Origin: an uncultured Collinsella sp.
Lineage (GTDB): Bacteria; Actinomycetota; Coriobacteriia; Coriobacteriales; Coriobacteriaceae
Assembly (NCBI GenBank): GCA_958370325.1
Contig: CATXJW010000005.1
Coordinates: 1-64,000, forward strand
DNA: 64,000 nucleotides
Direction: 5' to 3'
Shown piece after piece: positions 50,614 to 59,507 of the stretch (positions are counted from its first letter, which is position 1; each line of letters begins with the position of its first letter). A program made the translations under genes and the position numbers. Below the pieces are notes generated by a model, which searched no databases, was not told the DNA's origin, and was given only the letters and a program-made list of their open reading frames with translations.

Positions 50614-50783
50614 TTGCTCTCTTGATAGAAGAAGAGCTGGAGTTGCGCATCGTTGAGAGGCTTTCCAGCTTTAGCAAAACAAACTTATAAGATGCGACGG
50701 GCCGCGTCAAGATAATTACCGGACGGCCTAGGAGGCGGCTGGTTGGCTGGCTTAAAACCTAGCGCGTGAAATGACGCCCCACG

Positions 50784-51422
50784 CTATTCAGCGCGCTTGA
50801 TAGGATGACGAACCACGGTCTTAAGTTTCTCCGGTGCGCATTTGCGTGGATCGGAGAGATAGATTTCGTGATGTAAACGGGTGTCTGAGAAGTCGGGAAC
50901 ATAGCCCAGTTCGGTCGTGTATTCATGCATAGCGTCTACGGTCACCGGTTCGTTGTCGTAGGGCCCGGTGTGCATGCATTGAACGCAGAGACCCTCGTCA
51001 ACTTTAAGCAGTTCGACGGCGGAAAAGTCCAGTTTCTTTTTGGTCGTGGCTTCCGCGACTGCCCAGTCAAAGTCATCTCGGGTGACGAAATCGGGCAGGC
51101 GGATGCACGAGATAAAGTTAAAAATGTCCTTGTGTACATGATCGATGTCGTCGCTCGGGGACTCTTGCCACCAGAAACCCTCGAGCGGCGGTACCACAAA
51201 GTCGAAATAGCCCTCGATACTCCTTGAGCCTTTCTTTGACATCTTGACGGTATAGGCGATGCCGTAAAGTAGCGGCAGGGCGTTTTGATACTCGCCACCT
51301 TCGGTATTTGGGTCGCCCTTTCCGCGAATGGCAACGTAGCTCATAGGCGGGACAGTTACGATACTCGGCTTGCTTGCAGGTTTGTAGAGCTCCTTGCATT
51401 CCTTCTTAAAGTCGAACGCCAT
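50784..51422 (-). CDS. GyrI-like small-molecule-binding protein
   Basis: The 212-residue protein consists of a single GyrI-like domain: KPSIVTVPPMSYVAIRGKGDPN at the start, EGFWWQ in the middle and CVQCMHTGPYDNEP near residues 148-161. It has no DNA-binding domain. Such free-standing proteins (COG4832 type) may bind or hydrolyse toxic small molecules. A strong GGCGGTCAAC region precedes the ATG but without a clear AGGAGG. It is a single gene. Confidence 0.85.
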   Translation of the reverse strand: MAFDFKKECKELYKPASKPSIVTVPPMSYVAIRGKGDPNTEGGEYQNALPLLYGIAYTVKMSKKGSRSIEGYFDFVVPPLEGFWWQESPSDDIDHVHKDIFNFISCIRLPDFVTRDDFDWAVAEATTKKKLDFSAVELLKVDEGLCVQCMHTGPYDNEPVTVDAMHEYTTELGYVPDFSDTRLHHEIYLSDPRKCAPEKLKTVVRHPIKRAE

Positions 51423-51594
51423 GTTGACCGCCTTTCTGCGTATTGGCCTGCTTAGATAGTTGAATCATATCATAGAAACGAACAGCTGTTCGAATGATTT
51501 GGCTGACAGATTGAGATGCGTGCGTTGTGTTTGGCGGTCGGGCTGACCCCGTCGATGATTTCTCGGCCTCCCCGGCGCCTCATCTATAGCTGCC

Positions 51595-51645
51595 GTTTCC
51601 CCATATAAAACCTGCCAAAATAAACCTGTCCCTTTTTGGTAGGTG
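51595..51645 (-). repeat. AACCTGCC-stem dispersed element, copy 4
   Basis: This copy is in minus orientation (CGTTTCCCCATATAAAACC on the plus strand). It lies about 50 bases upstream of the ABC ATPase gene and is not behind a minus-strand gene end, so a terminator role does not explain it. Confidence 0.85.
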
Positions 51646-51693
51646 GGAAATGGGTAATACTAAAGAGTTATCCGACCAGATGGGAATTAATCG

Positions 51694-52395
51694 ATGGCCT
51701 ATATCGAATTCAAAGACGTCATCAAGGCATACGGCGAGGGTGACGCCCGCATTCACGCACTCGACGGCGCAAGCTTTACGGTCGAGCGCGGCGAGCTCGC
51801 CATCATTCTGGGTGCTTCGGGCGCCGGCAAGACCACGGCCCTCAACATTCTGGGCGGCATGGATACGGCAACTTCCGGCACCGTGACGGTGGACGGGCGT
51901 GACGTGAGCGCTGCCAACGAGGCACAGCTTGTGGAATACCGCCGCGCCGATGTTGGCTTTGTCTTCCAGTTCTACAATCTGGTCCCCAACCTGACGGCGC
52001 TCGAAAACGTTGAACTCGCGGCGCAAATCTGCCCCGACTCGCTCGATGCCGAGCAAACGCTTTGCCAGGTCGGCCTGGGCGAGCGCCTCGCTAACTTTCC
52101 GGCGCAGCTTTCGGGCGGCGAGCAACAGCGCGTGTCCATCGCCCGCGCGCTGGCCAAGAACCCCAAGCTGCTCCTGTGCGACGAGCCTACGGGTGCGCTC
52201 GACTACAAAACCGGCAAGCAGATTTTGCAGCTGCTGCAGGACACCTGCCGCAAGCAAGGCATCACGGTCATCATCATCACCCACAACTCCGCGCTGGCGC
52301 CCATGGCCGATCGCCTGATTCGCTTTAAGAGCGGCCGCGTGGAGAGCGAGACGGTCCAGCAAAATCCCGTGCCGATCGAGACGATCGAGTGGTAG
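51694..52395 (+). CDS. ABC transporter ATP-binding protein, MacB/LolD type
   Basis: The 233-residue ATPase has Walker [10 protein letters not shown] (about residues 40-48), signature [15 protein letters not shown] and Walker [13 protein letters not shown]. It is followed directly by an FtsX-type permease with which it forms an exporter. The class usually handles peptides, lipoproteins or antibiotics. Confidence 0.92.
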   Translation: MAYIEFKDVIKAYGEGDARIHALDGASFTVERGELAIILGASGAGKTTALNILGGMDTATSGTVTVDGRDVSAANEAQLVEYRRADVGFVFQFYNLVPNLTALENVELAAQICPDSLDAEQTLCQVGLGERLANFPAQLSGGEQQRVSIARALAKNPKLLLCDEPTGALDYKTGKQILQLLQDTCRKQGITVIIITHNSALAPMADRLIRFKSGRVESETVQQNPVPIETIEW

Positions 52396-52400
52396 CGCCC

Positions 52401-55166
52401 ATGGACCAGGACCGCCAAAACAGCCAGCGCCGCGACGCGCAGAGCACGGAGCGCGAGCAGGATTTTACGACCTACCGCACCGCCCAAAGCTCAAACGATA
52501 TGGTGCCGACGGTTTTTCGCCGTGGCATCTACCGCACAATCCGAGGCAGCCTCAAACGCTTCTTGTCTATCGTCGTGATCACCGCGCTCGGCGTGAGCGT
52601 GATGTGCGGCCTTAAGGCGGGCTGCGAGGACCTGTGCGATTCGGTTGACGCTTACTTTGACCAGCAGAATGTTTATGACATTAACGTGCAGTCGACCTAT
52701 GGTCTGACCGATGACGATCTTGCTGCGATCCAAGAGGTCGATGGCGTCGAGACGGCCGAGGGCATCTATACCGAGACCGCCTATACCGCCGTGGGTACGA
52801 CGCGCGAGCGTGTCGTCGTACAGAGCCTCTCCAAAGAGAATATTGACCAACCGGTGCTAGTACGCGGCGAGCTGCCCGAGACTTCGGGCGAAGTGGCAGT
52901 GACCTCACGTTTTTTGAAGGCTTCGGGCAAAAAGCTCGGCGATACCGTGAGTTTTGCCGCCAATGACGCGAGCTCGTCCAACCAAAGTGCCAAGGATCAG
53001 TTTGCCGATGGGGACTACACCATCACGGCCGAGGTTCTCGATCCTACCGACGTGAGCTCCGACTCGACGGTCAACGCCTTCCGTGCCGCCTCGGCCGCGG
53101 ATTACAAGTTCTACGTGAGCGAGGATGCCGCGACGTCGTCGTCCTATTCCGCGATCCACGTGGTCGTCGAGGGAGCCAAGAGCCTCAACTCCTATTCGGA
53201 TGCCTACGCGGCAAAGATCAATGAGGTCAAGGGCAATATCGAGAAGATCCGCGAGGAGCGTGAGAAGATGCGCGCTCAGGAGCTGACGGTCGACACACCG
53301 GCAAGCTTGGATGCGGCCGAGCGCCAGGCGAATATGGTCTTTGGGATCGAGCAGGACAACATCAACCGCATGGCCGAGGGTAGCGAGGAGCGTGCGCAGG
53401 CGCAAGCCGACCTGGACCAGCGCCGTGCCGCTGCCGACCAGCAGTTTGCTGATGCCCGCGCCGAGCTCTCTGACCTGGGCGAATGCACCTGGTACATCCA
53501 GGACCGCGGCAATATCGCAAGCTACTCGAGCGTCGAGAGCGATAGTTCCTCAATCGAGGCCATCGCCACCGTATTCCCGTTTATCTTCTTTATCGTCGCC
53601 GTGCTCATCAGCCTCACCACCGCCACTCGCATGGTCGAGGAGGAGCGCACGCTCATTGGCTTGTACAAGGCGCTCGGCTATTCACGCGGGCGAATCCTGT
53701 CCAAATACGTGGACTACTCGCTGTGGGCGTGTCTGATCGGCGGCGTGCTCGGCAACATCGTCGGATTTGTGGGCCTGCCGCTGTTCCTGTTTACGGTGTT
53801 CGACGACATGTACTCGCTGCCCCAGATGCTGCTTTCGTACGATATCGTGTCTTCAATCGTCTCGGTGGCGTTGTTTACCGTGGGCGTGGTGGGCGCCACG
53901 GTTATCGCCTGCCGCCACGAGATGGCCGAGACCCCGGCCTCGCTCATGCGTCCCAAGGCCCCACGCGCCGGCTCGCGCATCTTGCTCGAGCGCATCGGCT
54001 TTGTCTGGCGTCGCATGGGCTTTTTGAACAAGGTGGCAGCGCGTAACCTGTTCCGTTATAAAAAGCGTGCCTTTATGACCATCTTTGGCATTGCGGGATG
54101 CACGGCGCTCGTGATCTGCGGTATGGGTATCCGCGATACGTCGGTGGCGCTTTCGCCCAAACAGTACGGGCACATCACGCGCTACGACTTGCTTGCGGTC
54201 GCCAATTCTGACGATTTTTCGCAGACGTGCGCAGCACTGGATGAACGCAGCGCGGCCAATGATTCCAACGTGACCGTGACCTCGACCCTTCCGATTATGA
54301 CCGACAACGTCACCTTTACGTTTGGCGGCAAGAGCGAGACTGTGCAGCTCATCGTGATTCCCGATGACCGCACGGGTGACTTGGGCGATTACGTGCGCCT
54401 GGAGGATGAGTCCAAAGAACCGCTCACCCTGCGTGACGGGGATGTGTATTTGAGCAAGAGCTCTCAGCTGGTGCTGGGGATCAAGCCGGGTGACACGGCT
54501 CACGTCCAGGATTCGTCGCTCAATGTTGCCAAGGTCAAAGTCAGCGACATTTCGCTCAACTATCTGGGCAACACGCTTTACATGACGCAGGGCACCTATG
54601 AGCGCGCGTTCGGTCGAAGCGCGCGCCTTAACGGCGTCTTTGTGCTGCTTAAGGGTTCATCGGCCGACCAGATTGCGTTTAGCAAGAATCTTAAGAGTGA
54701 CGGTTGGCTCACGATTTCGAGTACGGCCGAGCATTGGGAGAACTATGAAGCGAACTTTACGATTATCAATTCGGTCGTGGTGCTTGTGACCTTTATGGCG
54801 GCGTGCCTGTCGTTTGTGGTGGTATTTACGCTGTCCAACACGAATATCTCCGAGCGCGAGCGTGAGCTGGCGACCATTAAGGTGCTGGGCTTCCGTCGCG
54901 GCGAGGTACACCATTACGTCAACAAGGAGACGTTGATCCTCACGGCGATTGGCGCCGCACTGGGCGTACCGCTAGGCGGCTTGCTGGCCGAGAGTTTTAC
55001 GTACATTTTGCAGATGCCGTCGCTGTACTTTGACGTCGAGGTCGAGCCGCTAAGCTACGTACTCGCCGTGGTGCTTTCCTTTGGCTTTACGTTTATCGTC
55101 AACCTCGCCACCAATCGAACGCTCAACAAGATCGACATGGTCGGCGCCCTCAAGAGCGCCGAGTAA
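52401..55166 (+). CDS. ABC transporter permease (FtsX family) with large external domain
   Basis: The 921-residue protein has a membrane segment at about residues 55-75, a long external domain (about 80-385) with a helical coiled-coil stretch (KIREEREKMRAQE, then AQADLDQRRAAADQQ), an FtsX domain of three helices (about 390-510), a second external domain and a final FtsX domain. The first 45 residues are hydrophilic and cytoplasmic. It fits the YhgE/FtsX exporters of actinobacteria and lactobacilli. ATG 52401 lies six bases after the ATPase stop. Confidence 0.9.
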   Translation: MDQDRQNSQRRDAQSTEREQDFTTYRTAQSSNDMVPTVFRRGIYRTIRGSLKRFLSIVVITALGVSVMCGLKAGCEDLCDSVDAYFDQQNVYDINVQSTYGLTDDDLAAIQEVDGVETAEGIYTETAYTAVGTTRERVVVQSLSKENIDQPVLVRGELPETSGEVAVTSRFLKASGKKLGDTVSFAANDASSSNQSAKDQFADGDYTITAEVLDPTDVSSDSTVNAFRAASAADYKFYVSEDAATSSSYSAIHVVVEGAKSLNSYSDAYAAKINEVKGNIEKIREEREKMRAQELTVDTPASLDAAERQANMVFGIEQDNINRMAEGSEERAQAQADLDQRRAAADQQFADARAELSDLGECTWYIQDRGNIASYSSVESDSSSIEAIATVFPFIFFIVAVLISLTTATRMVEEERTLIGLYKALGYSRGRILSKYVDYSLWACLIGGVLGNIVGFVGLPLFLFTVFDDMYSLPQMLLSYDIVSSIVSVALFTVGVVGATVIACRHEMAETPASLMRPKAPRAGSRILLERIGFVWRRMGFLNKVAARNLFRYKKRAFMTIFGIAGCTALVICGMGIRDTSVALSPKQYGHITRYDLLAVANSDDFSQTCAALDERSAANDSNVTVTSTLPIMTDNVTFTFGGKSETVQLIVIPDDRTGDLGDYVRLEDESKEPLTLRDGDVYLSKSSQLVLGIKPGDTAHVQDSSLNVAKVKVSDISLNYLGNTLYMTQGTYERAFGRSARLNGVFVLLKGSSADQIAFSKNLKSDGWLTISSTAEHWENYEANFTIINSVVVLVTFMAACLSFVVVFTLSNTNISERERELATIKVLGFRRGEVHHYVNKETLILTAIGAALGVPLGGLLAESFTYILQMPSLYFDVEVEPLSYVLAVVLSFGFTFIVNLATNRTLNKIDMVGALKSAE

Positions 55167-55379
55167 CCTGCCAAAAAGGGACAGGTTTATTTTGGCAGGT
55201 TTTATCTGGGTAAACGCCGGACAACCATTAGGTGGCCCGGCGTTTGCTCCGTTTTGCTGGGGATGTCTGTCGTTCAGCATCTCAACGTACTGGCCGATGA
55301 GCTTTTTCATATAACGTTCTTGCCATTGAGGAAGCATTTTCTTAAACAGCTTCCAGTCGCTTTCGGCTACGTCGCGCAT
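55050..55379 (-). pseudogene. Truncated small gene (5' part intact, 3' part replaced)
   Basis: ATG 55379 follows GGAGG at good spacing and the first 40 codons read like a real conserved small protein (MRDVAESDWKLFKKMLPQW, then QERYMKKLIGQYVEML). That opening is like a short hypothetical protein family of gut bacteria with the theme WKLF..LP.WQERYM..L..EY..LL. After about residue 42 the frame runs into the dispersed element and the antisense strand of the permease end. The natural 3' end was lost. Confidence 0.55.
55165..55215 (+). repeat. AACCTGCC-stem dispersed element, copy 5
   Basis: AACCTGCCAAAAAGGGAC..TTTTATCTGGGTAAACG begins within the stop codon of the permease (55164-55166). On the minus strand it lies inside the open frame of the truncated gene at 55379. 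Confidence 0.9.
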
Positions 55380-55502
55380 ATGTCCTCCGCTCGTCAAACG
55401 AGCTTTCCATTTGCCTTTCATTCTATTTGGCTTTTGCTCGCAGGCGTGGATGAGAGGCTCTCTTTAGCCTTCGAGGTTGGGCTTGAATGGGTCGTATGCC
55501 AC

Positions 55503-55655
55503 AAAACGGGCCTATCTACTACGTTTAATTGGATGCCCTCAATCATGCCGGGAAAACGAAAAATAAAACCGCAGGTAGAAGGCCTGTCGATTTTCAAAAA
55601 AGGCGGGTATGGTCGGCCCTCTCGAGTTAAACGTAGTAAATAGGCCCTTTTTTTG
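55503..55655. repeat. Long palindrome with GGGCCTATCTACTACG arms
   Basis: GGGCCTAT.TACTACGTTTAA (55508-55528) pairs with 55627-55647 except for one base, around a 98-base centre. It is flanked by AAAAC on the left and seven Ts on the right, so it can also end transcription. The gap between the truncated gene and the XRE gene holds nothing coding. Confidence 0.65.
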
Positions 55656-55712
55656 GCGCTCGGTCAGCTCAATGCTAATCTTCGTGCCGGAACTGACCCA
55701 GTTGTTTGTAAA

Positions 55713-55775
55713 TTGCGGTGATATACGGACTGTTTGGCGCTTTGGAGCTTCAAAACAGTCCCCATTTCACCGCAA
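55713..55775. repeat. TTGCGGTGAAAT-arm palindrome, copy 2
   Basis: TTGCGGTGATATACGGAC.. (55713-55735) pairs with 55753-55775 with three mismatches. It stands 48 bases beyond the XRE gene's stop codon; copy 3 stands upstream of the same gene. Confidence 0.75.
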
Positions 55776-55823
55776 CTTAGGAGAAGGGCGGGGGGTGGTT
55801 GGGTGCTGGTGGGTCGGAGCGCG

Positions 55824-56744
55824 TTAGGCCTGTTTGCGGCACTTCCATTGTTTGCGGCACCAGCGCATGAGCGCCTTTACGATGGGGATCGTGATGAGGA
55901 TGATCCATGCAGGATGGGGCTGTCCCAAACAGAGCCACATGTAGAGGAACCAAGCGATGGCGGCTGCTGGATAGATGCATTCAGTGAGCTTTGACAAATG
56001 GCGTCGATCGATAAAGTCACCAATCGCGTAATAGACGGGAACCAAAAAGACGAGGAAAAGCCCCATGCCCCATGTGCCGTAGACAATGCCGAGCACCAGA
56101 TAGGCGAGAGTGACAAGTGCGGGGAAGGGGAATTTGTTCCATGCACGTCCGACCTTGGTGTGGAAATGCTTGCCATGATGGTCGAGCTTGTCGTGTGCTT
56201 CCTTCCAGCTGGAAAACGTCTCGCCGTCGATGGTGACGGTGCCGTCGTCATTGGTACGCACGCTATGTCCATCGTCCTCAAGCGTATCGATATGCACGCC
56301 GCCCGGCCCCACATGCACCTCTTCGCCCTTGCGCTCGTTGGTCACATGGATGCCGCTCCAACCAACATGGACTTCCTCGCCTTTATTGGGATCAATGACG
56401 TGGATACCGCGCGCGAGGGAAATATCGACAAGTGGTTTGTCGCCGCAATCGGCGTGCTCGGCAGAATCCTCAGCCTCGTCAGCCACATCCGCCGTCTCGG
56501 TGTCGGCGCTACCGTCCTCCAGGTCGTCGGCATCGTTGGCCGCCTCCCCATATAGCAGCTCGTCCAGCGACACGCCATACAGCGCGGCGAGCGCAATGAG
56601 GTTATCGGTATCGGGTGAGGACTCGCTACGCTCCCATTTACTAACAGCCTGGCGGCTTACGCCCAGCTGGGCAGCAAGCGCCTCCTGAGAAAGCCCGGCA
56701 GCTTTACGGCGATCGACGAGGCGCTGTGCCATCGCAAGATCCAT
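55824..56744 (-). CDS. XRE-family regulator with internal repeats and membrane tail
   Basis: The 306-residue protein has an XRE helix-turn-helix at residues 5-62 (LSQEALAAQLGVSRQAVSKWERS), an acidic linker (about 72-105), a set of near-repeats (GIHVIDPNKGEEVHVGWS, GIHVTNERKGEEVHVGPG, GVHIDTLEDDG, about 113-160) and three membrane segments at about 210-290. It would be a membrane-held DNA-binding protein. ATG 56744 follows AAAGGAACC; the longer frame upstream is not supported. It is bracketed by two palindromes with almost the same arms. Confidence 0.85.
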   Translation of the reverse strand: MDLAMAQRLVDRRKAAGLSQEALAAQLGVSRQAVSKWERSESSPDTDNLIALAALYGVSLDELLYGEAANDADDLEDGSADTETADVADEAEDSAEHADCGDKPLVDISLARGIHVIDPNKGEEVHVGWSGIHVTNERKGEEVHVGPGGVHIDTLEDDGHSVRTNDDGTVTIDGETFSSWKEAHDKLDHHGKHFHTKVGRAWNKFPFPALVTLAYLVLGIVYGTWGMGLFLVFLVPVYYAIGDFIDRRHLSKLTECIYPAAAIAWFLYMWLCLGQPHPAWIILITIPIVKALMRWCRKQWKCRKQA

Positions 56745-56928
56745 GGTGGTTCCTTTCGTTTGATGGTCGAATCGAATGAGCCGAGTATGCCGAGAACAGC
56801 CGGTAGCGACCACCATTTCTAGTTAGAATCTGCCCCAACCCTACCGCAACTACCGGTAGCAACCATCATGACCAGCAATTATGTGACATATGTCAGAGCC
56901 TACCCCAAGTAAAGGCTCCACCATACTA

Positions 56929-56995
56929 AGTTGCGGTGAAATAGGGACTGTTGGACCCGATGAAGCGCTTAAACAGTCCCTAATTCACCGCAACT
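56929..56995. repeat. TTGCGGTGAAAT-arm palindrome, copy 3
   Basis: AGTTGCGGTGAAATAGGG.. (56929-56952) pairs with 56972-56995 with one mismatch. Its arms match copy 2 almost base for base. Confidence 0.8.
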
Positions 56996-57062
56996 CAATT
57001 CCAGCCCAGGCACCCACAGCAAGAAGACGAATAGCCTCGGCTTCCCCAGTTACCGCAGGAGA

Positions 57063-57173
57063 CCCCAGGGCTTACCTCCCAAATCTTTCCGCAGGACGGA
57101 AGGACCCCGCCGCGCGAAGCGCGCAGCGGGGTCCTGACATGTCCGAGGACGATTTGGGAGGTAAGCCCTGGGG
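57063..57173. repeat. Composite long palindrome, copy 5
   Basis: CCCCAGGGCTTACCTCCC.. (57063-57084) pairs perfectly with 57152-57173 over 22 bases; the inner hairpin AGGACCCCGC (57101-57110) pairs with GCGGGGTCCT (57126-57135). Junctions are TTCCGCAGGACG and CATGTCCGAGGACG, the exact complement of the order in copy 1. It lies 28 bases beyond the pfkA stop codon. Confidence 0.85.
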
Positions 57174-57201
57174 CCTCCGATGGGGGTGGTTCCAGCCGAG
57201 G

Positions 57202-58281
57202 CTATTCGTCGCCGAAGCTGATGCCCAACGCCTTGGCCTCGCGCACCAGATCGCTCTGGGGATCGACGTACTTGAGCTTGCCGGCGACCTCCTCGAGCGG
57301 CATGTGGCACATCTTGCCGTCGCGCAGGGCAATCATGTAGCCAAACTCGCCGCGTAGGCAGCCCAGTGCCGCCTCGACGCCGCACTGGGTCGCAAAGATG
57401 CGGTCCTGGGCGTCGGGCTGACCGCCGCGCTGCGTGTGGCCGGGGATGGCGACGCGGGTCTCGCGACCGGTCTTGGCCTCGATCTCCTTAGCGATGTCGT
57501 ACACGATTGACGGGCTTGTGCGCTCGGCGAGCTTCTTCTTGTACTCCTTCTTGGACAGCGCCGCGTCCTCCTTGGAGATAGCGCCCTCGGCGACGGCTAC
57601 GATCGTAAAGCGGCTGCCGGTTTCCATGCGATGCTCGATGGTCTTGATGACGTTATCCATGTCGTAGGGGATCTCGGGAATCAAGATGACATCCGCGCCG
57701 CCCGCGACGCCGGCATACAGTGGGATCCAGCCGACCTTGTGGCCCATGATTTCGATAACAAACACGCGCCCATGGCTCGAAGCGGTGGTGTGGATGTCGT
57801 CGATGCACTTGGTGGCGACGTCGATGGCGCTTGTAAAACCAAACGTCAGCTCGGTGCCCCAGGTGTCGTTATCGATGGTCTTGGGCAGGGCGATAACGTT
57901 GAGGCCCTCTTCGCGCAGGCGGTTGGCAGTCTTGGTGGAGCCGTTGCCGCCCAGCATAAACAGGCAGTCGAGCTGCAGCTTGTGATAGGTGTGGACCATC
58001 GCGGGCACCTTCTCGACGCCATCGGCCTCGGGAATGTCCAGACGCTTGAACGGTGTGCGGCTCGTGCCCAGGATGGTGCCGCCGCGGGTGAGGATGCCGC
58101 TAAAATCGGCGGGCGTCATGACACGGAACCTGCTGTAGATAAGGCCCTGGTAGCCGTCCTCAAAACCATAGATCTCGATAGGCTCTTCGCTATTGGTCAT
58201 GAGCGTTTTGACGATGCCGCGCATGGTGGCGTTGAGCGCCTGGCAGTCGCCGCCACTAGTAAGAAGACCGATCCTGAGCAT
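57202..58281 (-). CDS. pfkA: 6-phosphofructokinase
   Basis: The 359-residue enzyme has the PfkA order: LTSGGDCQALNA at the start, GGNGSTKTANRL (about residues 114-125), PKTIDNDTWGTE, EIMGHKVGWIPLYAG and GHTQRGGQPDAQDR. The phosphate-donor position after GGN is glycine as in ATP enzymes, while the later PKTIDND has lysine as in pyrophosphate enzymes and some actinobacterial ATP enzymes. GGNGS replaces the usual GGDGS, so the metal-binding aspartate is an asparagine. It is probably ATP-dependent, but this needs a test. Confidence 0.92.
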   Translation of the reverse strand: MLRIGLLTSGGDCQALNATMRGIVKTLMTNSEEPIEIYGFEDGYQGLIYSRFRVMTPADFSGILTRGGTILGTSRTPFKRLDIPEADGVEKVPAMVHTYHKLQLDCLFMLGGNGSTKTANRLREEGLNVIALPKTIDNDTWGTELTFGFTSAIDVATKCIDDIHTTASSHGRVFVIEIMGHKVGWIPLYAGVAGGADVILIPEIPYDMDNVIKTIEHRMETGSRFTIVAVAEGAISKEDAALSKKEYKKKLAERTSPSIVYDIAKEIEAKTGRETRVAIPGHTQRGGQPDAQDRIFATQCGVEAALGCLRGEFGYMIALRDGKMCHMPLEEVAGKLKYVDPQSDLVREAKALGISFGDE

Positions 58282-58319
58282 GATGAATCCTTCCGGGCAA
58301 GTTATAACATGCGCATAAG

Positions 58320-58352
58320 TTTACCCCCGCACACTGTTGATACGGGGGTAAA
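58320..58352. terminator. Hairpin between the Ntn hydrolase gene and pfkA
   Basis: TTTACCCCCG (58320-58329) pairs perfectly with CGGGGGTAAA (58343-58352). It may be a terminator for the upstream gene or an operator for pfkA. Confidence 0.5.
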
Positions 58353-58421
58353 ACGTGTTAGCTCAAGCGTATGGAAATGTAAACAACGTGAGGCGAGCGT
58401 AAGGCCGACGGGCCTGGCTCC

Positions 58422-59507
58422 TTACAGTGCGAAGGCGTCGACGTCGCCCCAGTGGCGGCGCAGTGTAATAGCGGCGGCGGGTTCGGTATTGTCAAAGACG
58501 ACCGACCATTGCGTATTGCTGGTGATGTCTTCCGGATTGGGCTCTTGCGCCGCAGCGCGCAGGGCCTTCCAAGCGACTGCCTCGTCTTGGGCGCCGACAT
58601 GGGCGTCAAGGACATCGGCGATTGCGACGGCGCGCTCTTTGCCATGGCCCAGCTCGCCATTCTTTTGGTTGGGCAGCACTTCGTTGCCATAGCAGGCATA
58701 GAAGTTCGTAACCTGGCGCACAGGAGTCGCTTTGAAAGCGCGGTCCGGATCGTGCGGATCCCACTCTACTACGCGCGCGTCACCGGCGGCGTCGTTGATA
58801 AAGAAATGGTAGTCGCGTCCGGCCATGGCGTGCATGTCGTAGGCGGAAAGCAGGTCGACAGCTTCTTGCGTGGTGGCGGCACGGTCGAGCACCAGACGGA
58901 TGGCGAGCGAGGTATTGATGACGGGGCGTTGCGTGTCCTGGTCGCAGGGCTTGGAATCCAGGGTGAGTACGGCAATGGACACGCCGCATTCGTTAACACC
59001 GTCGAGCTGGGCAAACGGGCCCATGAGTGCGGCGGCGCGTCCGGCGACGGAGCCAAGCGGAGTGTTATCGCCCAGGTTGTTAAGGGCGGCAAGCCCGATG
59101 GAGGCATAGCCGCCGCGTGGGTGATTGCGCACCAGCAGCGCCGAGGTGTCGTCCTTAAAGTCGTAATTGCGACCGGTGCGCACACGGCCCTCGGCATCTA
59201 CGGCGACAAAAGCACTGCAGGCAAACTGGGGCGCCTGGACATGTGCTGGCACACCGGGCAGCACCTGCGCCACCACGGCATCGATGTAGGTTTGGTCGTC
59301 GCGCACGCCAGCGGCGATGATGCGATCAAGATCGTAGTCGTAGGCGATGTCGATTGCGTACAGGTCATAGCCATCCGCGTAGCCGGTCAAGCGTTTGAGC
59401 GACGCGGCGGACTTGATTTGCTTGTGATAAACGATACCGGTGGCAGCGGCAAGGCCGACGGCGACTCCCGCGACACCGCAGGCGATGGCAATGTTACGTG
59501 GCTTCAT
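58422..59507 (-). CDS. Membrane-anchored Ntn-type linear amide hydrolase (choloylglycine hydrolase-like)
   Basis: The 361-residue protein has one N-terminal membrane segment (about residues 7-26), then a domain of the choloylglycine hydrolase/penicillin acylase-V superfamily. It has FACSAFVAVDAEG, in which C97 is the likely nucleophile, GRNYDFKDD, LDGVNECGVSIAV and FINDAAGDARVVEW. In soluble family members the cysteine follows the initiator methionine; here it lies about 96 residues in, so the chain would have to be cut or the cysteine act internally. The substrate could be a bile salt, penicillin-like or N-acyl compound. GAGGAG precedes the ATG. Confidence 0.82.
   Translation of the reverse strand: MKPRNIAIACGVAGVAVGLAAATGIVYHKQIKSAASLKRLTGYADGYDLYAIDIAYDYDLDRIIAAGVRDDQTYIDAVVAQVLPGVPAHVQAPQFACSAFVAVDAEGRVRTGRNYDFKDDTSALLVRNHPRGGYASIGLAALNNLGDNTPLGSVAGRAAALMGPFAQLDGVNECGVSIAVLTLDSKPCDQDTQRPVINTSLAIRLVLDRAATTQEAVDLLSAYDMHAMAGRDYHFFINDAAGDARVVEWDPHDPDRAFKATPVRQVTNFYACYGNEVLPNQKNGELGHGKERAVAIADVLDAHVGAQDEAVAWKALRAAAQEPNPEDITSNTQWSVVFDNTEPAAAITLRRHWGDVDAFAL

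Noticed and set aside
50614..50760. Fluoride riboswitch upstream of the ClC gene
   Set aside because: No GGNGATGG-type start or matching pseudoknot is visible in the 150 bases upstream.
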